This document shows positions 23,660-34,794 of a DNA stretch of 64,000 nt, in pieces (positions within the stretch are counted from its first letter, which is position 1; every line of letters begins with the position of its first letter). Position numbers and translations under genes: made by a program. Source of the DNA: Mytilus edulis. Lineage: Eukaryota; Mollusca; Bivalvia; Mytilida; Mytilidae. The notes under the pieces are model-generated. The model had not been told where the DNA came from, ran no database searches, and saw nothing but the letters and a program-made list of their open reading frames with translations. The stretch is taken from contig NC_092355.1 of NCBI RefSeq assembly GCF_963676685.1, positions 56,393,613 to 56,457,612 of the forward strand, given 5' to 3'.

Positions 23660-26600
23660 CTGTAACAAACAAAAAATGAAATGTACTTAAAGCGACGAAT
23701 AAATCACGTGACTAAAAGAAGCCACGTGACTAATTGATGCGTAAGGTACTCATTGTTACGTGTTCTATTTTTGGCAAAATTATACAACATAACGTTGTAT
23801 TTTTGAATGGTTGTACAGCTGCTTGTCGGGATTTTACTGGAGTAGTAAAGCATACATATAAGACAACTCTCTATCAAAATTGCAATGTATTAAGAGTAAA
23901 CAATTATAGGTCAAAGTACGGCATTCAACACAGATCAGTAGATGTTACATGTATATATAAGAAACTCGGATTCGGTTTTCGATTTTGTGTCCTTTTTCTG
24001 ATATTCATGTACGAATCTAAAATGGTTTGTTGCAATTTACAATCTCACAACACTCATAGAATGTGTCCTTCTACTTCACACCTTGACTTGCACACTTGGC
24101 TATGCCAAATCAATAATATGTAGCTGAGTAAGTTCAGATGTCAACAGTCAACACAAAATTCGATATTCCGTTAGTTTTCTCTATTGAATGGTTTTACATT
24201 TGTCATTTCGGGGCTTTTTATAGCTAACTATTCGAAATTGGCTTTGCTCATTGTTGGAGGCCGTACGGTAACCTAAAGTTGTTAATTTATGTGTCATTTG
24301 TCCTCTTATGGATAGTTGTCTCGTCGGAAATCTTACATATTTTCTTTTTTTATAAATGTAAAAAACATCAAATGCACCTCCAAAAGTATTTTTAGATCTA
24401 TATCTGAAGCATAGAACAAGAACATCGTGAACAACTGAATTCAAAAATATTTGTTCCGTACCAGAAAACAGAACAAAAGTACTCGAATTAATAAAAGCTA
24501 ATTAGGGCTAAATGCATTGGCGGATCCAGGGGGAAAAGGGGGGGTGGTTTCCAAGGGTTGGAACCCTCCCCTTTTTTGCCGATCAATGCATTTGAATGGG
24601 GACATATAGTTGGACCCCCCCTTTTTTTGTCCTGGGTTAGGGAATCCCCGCTTTGTAAAATGTTGGATCCGCTCCTAAAATATATGTATATAGTGACCTT
24701 ATACGGATATCGATGCTGACAGTAGCAAGACTTATTGCTTTGTCTCTATTCTTTACTTTTAAATTATCGATCATATTTTAAACAAATCAGTTGTGTTCAT
24801 ATGTGTGTGTGTCTTACGAATGCAGAGATGTACTTACGACAGGTAATTGTTTTCAAAAAACAAGTTCCATACGAGTAATATCGAGATGAATGCGGGCATT
24901 TCTTGGCAAAAATATTTCGAAGGCACATATGGTGTTGCCAACAGCATCTAAAAATAAAATTATAAGCTGATATTCAACCATGGTCATTTTTACAAATGTT
25001 TTCCACATTTATACTTCCAAAAGTCAATCGCTGATTGTTCTGTTTCAAAATTAGTTTTAAACAAAATTAATATTACTGCGACTGCAGAGTCTTACATTTA
25101 CATAGGCAGGCTTTAAAATACAAAATGCTTCAAAGTATTGCAGTCAAAAGTCTTTGTAACATCGTCTCCCATTTACTAAATGTTATGTGAAGATGGATTG
25201 CAGCTTAACGTCCAGTGGCAAGCTAATATGCATATTCAGGACGATAACACGTTCATGTAATATGAATATTAAACGTGCTTTGTACTAAAACCAACAAACC
25301 GAGACGGACTTTCAATTTGCCAGTCCGCATAGGTCATCTTGCTCGGAAACATTGTCCTCTTACTCGGAAAAATTGTCATCTTACTCCGGAAACATTGTCA
25401 TCTTACTCGGAAACATTGTAATCTTACTCGGAAACATTGTCATCTTACTCGGAAACATTGTAATCTTACTCGGAAACATTGTCATCTTACTCGGAAACAT
25501 TGTAATCTTACTCGGAAACATTGTATTGTCATCTTACTCGGAAACATTGTCATCTTACTCGGAAACATTGTCATCTTACTCGGAAACATTGTCATCTTAC
25601 TCGGAAACATTGTCATCTTACTCGGAAACATTGTAATCTTACTCGGAAACATTGTCATCTTACTCCGGAAACATTGCCATCTTACTCGGAAACATTGTAA
25701 TCTTACTCGGAAACATTGTCATCTTTCTCGGAAACATTGTCATCTTACTCGGAAACATTATTTTGACACTTTTATCTTACTTCTTTAAGGTGCGGAGAAG
25801 CAGCAAATAACAATTTTAAAGTCTTTGGATTCACCCGGTCCGGGCCTATGACATCCCATACTGGAGGCAAACAAGCTACATGTACCACGAGAACATCGAG
25901 GGAGTGAAAGGCATGTGAAACTTAAGCTTACACATGTGAGATGTTATTTCAATAACAACAACAAATATAAGGCAAACTCAGTTTTAGATCATTTTGAATT
26001 AATGTAAAAGTTCAAAAATTACCTGTCTAATTTGTCAACGGACATACCATTTCCTGTCTGCCCGCACCAACATCCATATCCGTTCAAGTCGTCAGCAAAA
26101 TATACGTCTCCTGTCTTTGCTTTTAATAGGAAATGAATCCGGTATATATCGTGAAGATCATCTATAAAGATAGAAACATATAATTTTCTAAAATAGATGT
26201 TTTACAACTTTTCTCCTTGTCAACCTTAGCATTCACAAACACGAGCCAATTGGACAAAGGAGTAGGTCCGGTAAGCACCGATTTTGGCCTCAAAGGAGTA
26301 GGTCCGGTAAGGACCGATTTTGGCCTCAAATTTCAGGTTCATCTGACGAAAGATTTTGACCACTTTTTAAACACTTAAGTGTCTATTTTATTTGTATCAA
26401 TTACTTTATGTGAACGATTTTAACAGATTTAATCATTAAAAACGATCCGATTCAAGCTCAAATATGAAAAATCTACCTAATATGCCGAAAAATGTCACTT
26501 TTCAGATGGTTTTTGGTAAAAATGAAAGTGGTCGCATCCGTGTTCATCCTCAACCTTTTTATATGTTATGTATTATCATAAAATACACCTTACATTTCAA

Positions 26601-29600
26601 TATTAAGGATGAACACGAATGCGGTCACTTTTGTTTTACACGAAAACCGTCTAAAATTTAACTAAAATGCTAGAATTGTGAAGATTTCAGTAATTTAGCA
26701 TGACTTAATGATGCTAGTACCCGATATATGTGCATTGTATTGTCAAAACCTACCCATATGTATGTAGCAGAAGCATTCTACTGTCTAATAAATAACTTAA
26801 AGTTTACATTTTAACAATTTTGTAAAACTACTATATTTTGGGGCCAAAAAGGGGTCTTACTGGACCTACTCCTTTCGTAAGCAAGGGAACTGGTCCCTGT
26901 TTCACAAAAACAACTAGTCACTAAAATTGATCGTATTTAAGTATACTGCATTGTTCATAACTTAATGTCAATCTTAGTTGTAAGTTTTTTTGTGAAACCG
27001 ACTCAGGACGCTTTTCTTGCCATTCCTAATCTCTAATATCGGGCAAGGAGTTCAGTGTGAAGCAAAAATACTCACTTCTTTACAAGCACTGGTTTTATAT
27101 GAATGATTTGCTACCTGTCGTTTATGCTGTATCGTGCATGCCCTTTAAGAGGGTTTGGATGGGGTTTATATAATACAAAATAATTGGATAAATATGCAGA
27201 ATAAAAAGCTAAATAAAAGAATAGTGGAAAATCGATGTTTATGTATAATCTTATATTACCTTGCGTGGATTCTATTTTAATATTGTAAGACACAATATCC
27301 ATAACATGCTGCAACCATGTAACTCTAACATCCCCTTTCAGTATAGCTACGTTGTATGAAAAGAAAAATGATACAAACGTTAATATGACAGGTCTTAGAA
27401 AGGTGTACTCATGTTTTTTATCCTGCTCTTAACAAATTATTTTGCAAGTTATAGGTTTTTTTCTTTAATTAAGGTCTTTCCTTTTTCTATAAGGAAAGAC
27501 CTTACTGTATTTCTTCTGTTTATTATTATTCTTTTTCCGCCAAACTTTGACGAAGTTAGCAGCCTAAACCGTAAGACGTGTCGCTTTCATGTTCTCACTT
27601 TGTATCGGTGTCATGAATACCTATCCGGAACTCACCCTGTTAGTCGAAATATTTTGTCGGTTCGGAGTAATCCCTCCGAAACCAAAAAACCTTGTTATCG
27701 TTCCAACACCGTAACCGTAATAGATAGAAAAAAAACGAAGGGTGAAATTTGTTCAGGACCAGACCCCGGTTCTTCGTTACATTTGATTCGAAAAGATTCA
27801 ACGACTCATTGGTAGGGTTATGCCCCTTTGAAAATTAACCGGTGTCGGTGGACCACCAAAACTCAGAAACCGTAAATCGTAGAGACCTAGGATCTTCACC
27901 ATTCATCAACAATTCATGAGACTTTCAAAAATACCTCAAGGTCAAATGTGTATGTTGACCTTGACCTTTGACCTAACACCTTGTTATCAGAACAACTCAA
28001 AAACTATTATACTTACAGAAGTTTTAAATAGTGGAAAATGTTTGGGTCATTACGGCGCAACTTTGTTATATTTTGACCGAAGAGATTTGACCTTTTTTTA
28101 AGGGGCATAACACCTGTTTTAGGTTTCTGGAAAGACAAAATCATCTTTTACTATATAACCAAAGGTCCTAGACCCATGGGGTCTTCGGCAATGACATTGG
28201 GGACTAATGACCTTGACAAAGGTCAAAAGGTCAAAGGTCAAGGGTCATGTCCCATATAGCGAATTTGGTGTTTTTAACCTTATTTAAAGGTTTTTCAGTG
28301 TGTTTTAAAGCTTTTTAATACATTCTACGTCTATTTGAACATGTATTTTACATTACAAAAGGAAAGACCTCTCAATTGTTCAAGAACAATTGACAGTTTA
28401 ATTCTTTTTGTGTTGCTTAATTTCAATATAATTCTTTTATATTATGCAGAAATATAAATACTGCAATGTGATTGATCAGTTCAAATTTCTTTCCTTTGTT
28501 TTCAGAAGATCGTGCTGCCAAAAATACTTTCGTTATTTATGATTTGTTTGTAAATTTGTATGCAATGTAGTCATGCACGGCAGATACGAATGGATCACTA
28601 TGGTTCCAAGAAAGGTGAAATATAAAAGAATTAGTTAACTACAGATTGATTAGCATTCCACACATTGGAAACGATATTATTTTGATGTGATAACTGTCCG
28701 ATGTACTTTGCACTAACTTAAATATTTAGTTTGTAAGAGCCGGGAAAATTAACACAGTTGAACTTTTTTATATTGGCACCGGCACAGTCTACACACATCA
28801 ATAACATATACCGTTAGAAAAAAAAAAAGTGTGTAATTCTAATGTCATACTATTCAAATGAAGACTCATTGATACTTGCTTCTATTTCAAGTCAACGACA
28901 ATGTTAGAATTATACCGTTTACGTTATGTACAGGTTATTTTGATTTCGGCTTCGCCTCTCTTTTCTTCCTGATTCTATACTAGTACATATAGATTTCGTA
29001 TTTTTCTACAAAATACATGTATTGTACATGTCTTCTTGTGTGTTTTCCTACATTATACGTGTATTGTTCATCGTGTATTCTTGTGTGTATTGCTACATTT
29101 CACGTGTATTGTTCATGTCTTTTTATGGAAAATTGAAACTTTTACCAGATTTACATGCATGTACACATACATGTAATAATTCGGTTGTTCAAAACTCTCT
29201 GATGGTAAAATAGTTAAAAAAAAAAACAATTGTTTTGTTAACTCAAGACATCGGTGCATGATTCTTTTTCTGTGCGTATTGCTGTGTTTGATTTTTTTAC
29301 ATTGGAAAGAAGAAAAGGGTTGAGATATCAAAAACATGTTTAACTCAATGCTTGTTTCTGCCTGTCCTAAGTCAGGAGCCTCTGGCCTTTTTTAGTCTTT
29401 TTATATTCTGAGTTAAGTATGACGTCCATTATCACTGAACTAGTACACATATTTGTTTAGGGGCAAGCTGAAGCACGTCTTCGGTGCGGGATTTTCTCGC
29501 TGAATTAAAGATCTACAGGTATTTGTGGCCTTCGGTGAATTTCTGCTCTTTGGTCGGATTGTTATCTCTTTGACACATTAACCAATTTCATTCTCAATTT

Positions 29601-30156
29601 TATTAAAACTAGTATTACAAAATTTCCCCATCAGAATTGAAAGAATTACTGTTTTACCTAAAGTAGTCGTCCTTTTCGACATTCGATCCACCTTACCCCA
29701 AATTTATCGATACAGGATGATAAGACGTTAACGTCAAATGGGACACCAACCCATCAACATTTAAAAATCCAAAGTAAGGTCTTCAACAATATATCTAACG
29801 TAAGTGTTCACATGACCTTTCAATCTCTTAATCGACTGGGGTTAAAAGATAAAAAAAAAAGAAAAAAAAAAGAGCACAGACAATAAATTAACACGTATTC
29901 CCTAGGGCGGAACAACTCTAAACCAAACTATAGACAAAAGCGTTGACGATATGACTGGTTTTAAACAAGCACATACGCATACATTATAACTGTATGGTTG
30001 TAACAGTTCCCAACAGCAAAGTGGCAAAAAAAAATAACTTTTAGCAAAAAAAGCTATCTAAGAAACACTGAAATACCACATGTACATGTACCTACCTGCC
30101 GAAATGCCAACAATAATTAGCAAAGCTACCGATAAAACAATGTATCTAATTGTCAT
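23517..30156 (-). CDS. Secreted phospholipase A2 (five exons), Asp49 replaced by His
   Basis: Five minus-strand exons (30096-30156, 27260-27346, 26023-26161, 24838-24947, 23517-23659) join in phase through GT-AG introns into 540 nt, 179 aa plus TGA. Residues 1-20 are a hydrophobic signal peptide. The calcium loop is YGCWCGQTGNG (78-88), followed by VDKLDRCC. The helix motif is CCWQHHMC (97-104), and CRCDKEAAIC (143-152) carries the catalytic Asp (D146). This is the secreted PLA2 fold, whose members hydrolyse the sn-2 ester of phospholipids. Catalytic His (H101) and Asp (D146) are kept, but the calcium ligand Asp49 is His102, loop Gly32 is Thr85 and Tyr52 is Leu105. Activity may be lost or altered (inference). 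There are 13 Cys; length is normal with a short pro-region. Introns hold SINE, MITE and satellite DNA. Domain assignment is firm; physiological role unknown. Confidence 0.93.
23855..23945 (-). mobile_element. Dispersed repeat V1 fragment in PLA2 intron 4
   Basis: Contains 'agacaactctctatcaaaat', 'gtaaacaattataggtcaaa' and 'gtacggcattcaacacagat', the reverse-orientation V1 landmarks. Confidence 0.65.
24185..24350 (+). mobile_element. Dispersed repeat V2, 3' part, in PLA2 intron 4
   Basis: Contains 'ttacatttgtcatttcgggg', 'tttatagctaacta', 'gttggaggccgtacggtaac', 'agttgttaatttatgtgtca' and 'ggatagttgtctcgtcgg', the order seen at 41570-41740 and 50270-50440. Confidence 0.75.
24515..24680. mobile_element. 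Palindromic MITE with GCGGATCCA ends, in PLA2 intron 4
   Basis: The left end 'ttggcggatccaggggg' is inverted at the right as 'ttggatccgctcct'. The interior is G/C-run rich ('ggttggaaccctcccc', 'tggaccccccctttt'). I recognise it as a common mussel repeat. A fragment is at 7060-7165. Confidence 0.75.
24838..24947 (-). CDS. PLA2 exon 4 (active-site helix)
   Basis: Acceptor TTTTTAG at 24948-24954, donor GTAAGT at 24837. Encodes CCWQHHMCLRNIFAKKC and onward. CAC CAT codes for His-His, where the family has His-Asp; one base change (GAT to CAT) would explain it. Confidence 0.95.
25195..25335 (-). mobile_element. tRNA-type SINE (SINE-2 family), distal half, in PLA2 intron 3
   Basis: Contains 'gcttaacgtccagtggcaag', 'atgcatattcaggacgataa', 'taatatgaatatt' and 'ccgagacggac', matching 57068-57150. 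The proximal half resumes at 25785, with a 21-bp satellite between. Confidence 0.8.
25336..25768 (+). repeat. 21-bp satellite array inside a SINE
   Basis: About 20 units of 'catcttactcggaaacattg' plus t, with variants (cat/aat, one unit with an inserted 'attgtc', a few 'ctccgg'). The 21-bp period leaves forward frames open; the predicted Leu-Thr-Arg-Lys-His-Cys repeats are not a gene. Confidence 0.95.
25785..25885 (-). mobile_element. SINE-2 family, proximal (tRNA-head) half
   Basis: Contains 'gagaagcagcaaataacaat', 'ttaaagtctttgg' and 'cacccggtccgggc', aligning with 57275-57320, where an intact B box (reverse of 'ggttcgaactc') follows. The B box is lost here. Confidence 0.75.
26023..26161 (-). 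CDS. PLA2 exon 3 (calcium-binding loop)
   Basis: Acceptor AG at 26162-26163, donor GTAATT at 26022. Encodes 45 residues ending LNGYGCWCGQTGNGMSVDKL then D, the PLA2 calcium loop. The family usually has CGxGG here; this protein has CGQTG. Confidence 0.95.
26256..26875. mobile_element. ~620-bp MITE, copy 2, in PLA2 intron 2
   Basis: The left end AAAGGAGTAGGTCCGGTAAG is tandemly duplicated (26256 and 26292, 36 bp apart). The right end inverts to AAAGGAGTAGGTCCAGTAAG. Collinear with 17474-18057, including the internal palindrome and a 65-codon open frame (26464-26661). Confidence 0.88.
27260..27346 (-). CDS. PLA2 exon 2 (pro-region / N-terminal helix)
   Basis: Acceptor AG at 27347-27348 after a T/C-rich tract, donor GTAATA at 27259. 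Encodes 28 residues including DVRVTWLQHVMDIVSYN, which corresponds to the segment before the PLA2 core. Phase 1 at both ends. Confidence 0.85.
27470..28405 (+). mobile_element. Putative non-autonomous element with hairpin ends, in PLA2 intron 1
   Basis: The left edge has inverted 'aaggtctttcc' / 'ggaaagacctt' arms (27470-27505). The right edge repeats 'aaggaaagacct' (28361-28372), then a perfect 'caattgttc/gaacaattg' hairpin (28373-28392). The interior has several 'aggtcaaaggtcaa' motifs. I recognise it as a recurrent bivalve repeat; transposon class unresolved. Confidence 0.6.
29345..29610 (+). mobile_element. Dispersed repeat M, in PLA2 intron 1
   Basis: Contains 'cctgtcctaagtcaggagcc', 'gacgtccattatcactgaac', 'ggggcaagctgaagcacg', 'ttcggtgcgggattttctcg' and 'tctctttgacacattaacc'. 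Also at 33485-33775 and, partly, 42290-42400. Confidence 0.8.
30096..30156 (-). CDS. PLA2 exon 1 (signal peptide)
   Basis: ATG at 30156. Twenty codons encode a short basic N-terminus (MTIR), a hydrophobic core (VLSVALLIIVG) and an Ala-rich cleavage region, then one base. Donor GTAGGT at 30095. Phase 1 matches exon 2. No other in-frame ATG gives a leader. Confidence 0.9.
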
Positions 30157-30737
30157 TGTTTAATCTTCTTTTGGACAGGGGCTTACATCTATACTATGAA
30201 AGTTGCCATAATCTAAATGTAAAAAAAAGAGAAACAGTTTCAGTTCTTACGAAAGAACAAAATAAATGTGCATGTATGTTTGTTTACAAATTTAAAGTAT
30301 AACATTGAAGGGACACTCGACTGGTTTGCTAGAGGGGATGACAGGAGTATATTGAATATGAGTGACTCTAACCTGGTAACTGCTGAAAACAAACAACCTT
30401 TCATAAAACATGATGAAAATTTAAAAATAACGTTACCAAAAAGTAGGATTCAGTCATGTAAAAAAGTGCGAAATATATAGATACATAGAATATATAACAA
30501 CCGGTTATTTAAAAACATGTACAGTTAAAAATGAATAGTCAATAAGAAAACGAATCATCACGCAACCCAATCCTATCCTCCCCCTACTTATTCAAATGGC
30601 CGTTTGCGAATTTGCGAGTGCATGCTCTTATGTTTACACTTAGTGTCTTTCGTCGTTTCGTAAGTTTTTTGATTTTTGTCTCGAGCCAATCTGATAATTC
30701 AAGCCCTTACAATATCACTCTAACAGTTTGTTATATT

Positions 30738-32130
30738 TCGCTGTTACAAAAGACATGTTTAAACTGTTACAGAAGACATGTTTAACTGTTACAGAAGACA
30801 TGTTTAAACTGTTACAGAAGACATGTTTAAACTGTTACAGAAGACATATTTAACTGTTACAGAAGACATGTTTTAACTGTTACAGAAGACATGTTTAAAC
30901 TGTTACAGAAGACATGTTTAAACTGTTACAGAAGACATGTTTAACTGTTACAGAAGACATGTTTAAACTGTTACAGAAGACATGTTTAACTGTTACAGAA
31001 GACATGTTTAAACTGTTACAGAAGACATGTTTAACTGTTACAGAAGACATGTTTAAACTGTTACAGAAGACATGTTTAACTGTTACAGAAGACATGTTTA
31101 AACTGTTACAGAAGACATGTTTAAACTGTTACAGAAGACATATTTAACTGTTACAGAAGACATGTTTTAACTGTTACAGAAGACATGTTTAAACTGTTAC
31201 AGAAGACATGTTTAAACTGTTACAGAAGACATATTTAACTGTTACAGAAGACATGTTTAAACTGTTACAGAAGACATATTTTAACTGTTACAGAAGACAT
31301 GTTTAAACTGTTACAGAAGACATATTTTAACTGTTACAGAAGACATGTTTAACTGTTACAGAAGACATGTTTAAACTGTTACAGAAGACATATTTAACTT
31401 TTACAGAAGACATATTTAACCTGTTACAGAAGACATGGTTAAACTCCTACTTTAGTAATGTTTAAGCTCTTTCTGAAAACATGTTTACGCTGTTACAGAA
31501 GAAACGTTAACTGTTACAGAAGACATATGTAAACTGTTACAGAAGACATGTTTAATTTATTACAGAAGACATGTTTAATCAGTTACAGAAGACATATGTA
31601 AACTGTTACAGAAGACATGTTTAATTTATTACAGAAGACATGTTTAGTCCATTACAGAAGACATGTTTAATCAGTTACAGAAGACATGTTTAAGTAGATA
31701 TAGAAGGCATTTTTAAGCGTTTACAAAAGACATGTTTAACTGTTACAGAAGACAAAAAAAGTCATGTTTAAGATGTTACAGAAGACATGTTTTAACTGTT
31801 ACAGAAGACATATGTAAACTGTTGCTTTAGTAATGTTTAAGCTCTTTCTGGAAACATGTTTAAGCAGTTACAGAAGCCATATTTAAGCTGTTACAGAAAT
31901 ATATCTAATTTCCTAGAAAAGACATGTAAAAACATATTTAAGCTGTAACAAAAGACATGTAAAAACATATTTAAGCTGTTACAAAAGACATGTAAAAACA
32001 TATTTTAGATGTTACAAAAGACATGTACAAACATATTTAAGCTGTTACAAAAGACATGTAAAAACATATTTAAGCTGTTGCAAAGACTTTGTTTAAAATG
32101 TAATAGAAGACTTGTTTAAGCTGTTACAGA
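30738..32130 (+). repeat. 22/23-bp satellite array
   Basis: About 55-60 units of 'ctgttacagaagacatgttt' plus 'aa' or 'aaa'. From about 30915 to 31095 the 22- and 23-bp forms alternate as a 45-bp dimer, which keeps frames open on both strands. Units after about 31430 are progressively diverged ('tgttacaaaagacatg', 'taaaaacatatttaagc'), as expected if homogenisation is central. Confidence 0.95.
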
Positions 32131-32514
32131 AATCGTGCTTAGGCATTCTGTATGTGTCTCTCATAATTCAGTGCTTGTCATTTTTGTTATTTCGGCTGCT
32201 AGTCATAATTGTTACTTTTTTTCTGTTATATCAGTAATCAACTGAATCAGGCCGTTGGTTTCTTGTCGAAGTTGATTTATATAGTTTCCTATGTATGTTC
32301 CTGTTATATAATCCTTTATGATATTCAATAAAATTGAGAATGGAAACTGGGATTGTGTCTAGGACACTACTACCCGACCAAAGAACAGAAAACAGCTCAA
32401 TGCTACAAGTCTATACAGTGTATGTAACGTATCTGCTACTTTTAAATAAGCAGGGGGAAAAACAAGCACTTATGAAAAGTAGAGGCGTTATTTCTTCATA
32501 CTACGCAAGGAAGT

Positions 32515-32830
32515 TTACGTGAATTTCGATTCATGTGAATTCACGTGAATTTAGTTCATGTGAGTTTCACGTGAAACTCACATGATCTTTTTTTCGCGTC
32601 AAATTCACATGAATTTTCAAATTATTATATTCCAACACAAGTGTTAAATCTCAAATTTTAAATTTTAAATTAATCAAAATCATCAAAAATATCTGTATTT
32701 CTTTTGGTTAAGATTACGTGAAATGCATGTACATTGTAACTCGAGTTTCATGTTACTATAAACCTGTTTGAGGTGAATTTCACGTGAAATTTGTTCGTGT
32801 TTTTCTTGCGGATCCATGTGAAATTCAAGG
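32515..32830. repeat. Cluster of TTCACGTGAA palindromes
   Basis: At least six matches or near-matches to ttCACGTGaa / ttCATGTGaa lie in about 300 bp (32515-32600 and 32770-32825). At 32557-32584 there is a perfect 28-bp palindrome centred on CACGTG. No gene adjoins; CACGTG is the core E-box, so binding is possible but only inferred. Confidence 0.7.
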
Positions 32831-33484
32831 CAGCATTTTTCCGTGTAAATCCAATATTATTTCGAGCTCAAAGTATTTCATATAATAGTTCAAGTTTCAC
32901 CGTATGCATGATGCAACAATAACTAGTAAACACACGTTGCTTAGATTGATAAAAATGTCACATTTTCTCCCGAGTAGAAGTTTACCGTCATTTAGAGAAT
33001 TCGCAACAACAACAAAAAAGATGGACATATACTAGGAACTTAACGAGCTTTCGTGACCATTGCATAATTAGCAAACTTCACCCGTCCATTAAAACTATGA
33101 TTATTTTCTGTAAAGTTCTAATGGAATGTGATTTGTCTCATAAAACGCAAAAAAAAATAGAAATGTCCTCCGTGCGATCAAAGTAGCTACACATTTGTTT
33201 GACTTTTGTAAATAAAAATGTCCATTGAGTTTGCATTAATAAGAATATACTTAATTTGTATCAAACATATTTAGTATTCCCCTTTATGCAAATATATCAC
33301 TCTTTATGGCAAAGCATAAAGTTACCTTTTTAATGTTTAAAGAGACGTTAGATACCAAAGGGACATTCAAAGTTATAAGTCGAACTAAACACACAATGCC
33401 ATAGCTAACGAAGGAAAAGACCAACAAACAAACAATTTGTTTTCTACATTTTCTAGAAGTATAGGGAGGAGATGAGATCTAAAA

Positions 33485-33775
33485 ACAAATCATGTTTAAC
33501 CCCACCGCATGTTTGCACCTGTCCTAAACCAGAGCATATGCCTTAATAAGTCATTTTTTATTTTTACTTTAGTTCATTCATATATTTCAGAGTTTAATGT
33601 GACGTCCATTATCACTGAACTAGTACACATTTGTTTACGGGTCAGCTGAAGTACGCCTCCGAGTGCAGGATTTTTCTCGCTGTATTAAAGACACATTGAT
33701 GGACTTCGGCTGTTTTCTGCTGTTTAATCGGGTTGTTGTCTCTTTGAAAAATTACCTATTTCCATTCTTAATTCT
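33485..33775 (+). mobile_element. Dispersed repeat M, second copy
   Basis: Contains 'tttaaccccaccgcatg', 'cctgtcctaaaccagagc', 'gacgtccattatcactgaac', 'gtcagctgaagtacgcctcc' and 'gttgttgtctctttgaaaa', collinear with 29345-29610. Confidence 0.8.
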
Positions 33776-33784
33776 AGTTTAAGT

Positions 33785-33935
33785 AAACAAAACACAACAT
33801 CAAAAAACTAAAGACTAAGCAAAGCCAACCAAAACAAACATATGGGGTGATCTCATCAGATGCTCCGGGAGTGTAAGCAGATCCTGCTCCACATATGGCA
33901 CCCGTTGTGTAGTTCATATTAGTACTATTCCGGTA
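33785..33935 (-). mobile_element. Dispersed repeat W, reverse fragment
   Basis: Contains 'ggtgatctcatcagatgctc', 'agcagatcctgctccacata' and 'ggcacccgttgtgtag', the reverse of the W 5' region. Confidence 0.7.
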
Positions 33936-34336
33936 ATAAGTCTTATTCGGTAGGTTACATTTGGGAAAAGGGGAGGGATTGTATTTTCGACTTTTAAAAA
34001 GAAAATATCTGTAATATTCTATGAAACGGATATTCCATAATGGCCAACCAATTCACTCGTGAAAATATCCGTAAAATTGACGCAGGGATGGTTTCACCTT
34101 ATCTTGCTTTTATATCTTCCTTATGAGCAAGAACCATCTGTCAGAGAAATCATGAAAAGAAATACAAGTTCCGGCTGAGAGATATATAATCCGTATGCAG
34201 GCGCTGTTAGAATGTTGATAATAGAAATGGAAAGTTCACAATTTGTAAGCTGAAATCATTTCTTTATCGTAAAATTGTGTTCAACCGACCTCCATTGTCA
34301 TTTCTGGATGTAAATCAAGATACGTGACCAACTTAC

Positions 34337-34499
34337 CTTGTAACTGTGCTTTTCGTATGCTGTATTTTAAGTTCAGTGGGATAGATTCGTTCAACAAAGT
34401 CATCAATTCAAAGTTTGAATTATTTAGTGAGAGAAAATCATGTGTGTCAGAAAAAGTGTTTGAATCATAGTGATTTTTTATAAAGTAAGATTTATCCAT
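34337..34499 (-). CDS. Possible first coding exon, unrecognised
   Basis: Minus-strand ATG at 34499 opens 54 codons (MDKSYFIKNHYDSNTF at the start, ending YSIRKAQLQ) to a good donor CAAG|GTAAGTTGG at 34336-34337. Without splicing, the frame continues 18 codons to a stop at 34281. No downstream exon could be joined. The composition looks coding-like (Asp, Asn, Ser, Leu) but I do not recognise the protein. Confidence 0.3.
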
Positions 34500-34794
34500 C
34501 CCTTAAACAAGATACTTGTGTCTACGCTGGCCTTACTTTTTATTATAAACACCTTCGTACTTACCGAAAAAGTTATGAGTTAATGGATGAGTATTTTACA
34601 GAACAAGTGTCATTTAAAGATGGGGAAATATGCCCTTTAAATTTGAGGAACACGTGAAGACTCTAAACTATACTGTGTAGAACGCTACATTCGGAGTTGT
34701 GGATATAATGTATGACACGGGATCGCGACTTCGAAGCTCTGAAAAGTTTTCGCAATAAAGAAAGAGCTTAGGAGTATTTAAAAAGAAAAAAAAA

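Noticed and set aside
25339..25788. 149-codon LTRKHCH-repeat open frame
   Set aside because: Produced by the 21-bp satellite inside an intronic SINE; no signal for translation.
27411..27815. 134-codon plus-strand open frame as a gene
   Set aside because: It starts outside and runs into a dispersed repeat with hairpin ends; no domain, and it lies antisense in the PLA2 intron.
30738..32130. CRISPR-like regular repeats
   Set aside because: The repeats are directly tandem with no unique spacers, and the DNA is clearly eukaryotic. The same holds for the 21-, 28- and 30-bp arrays.
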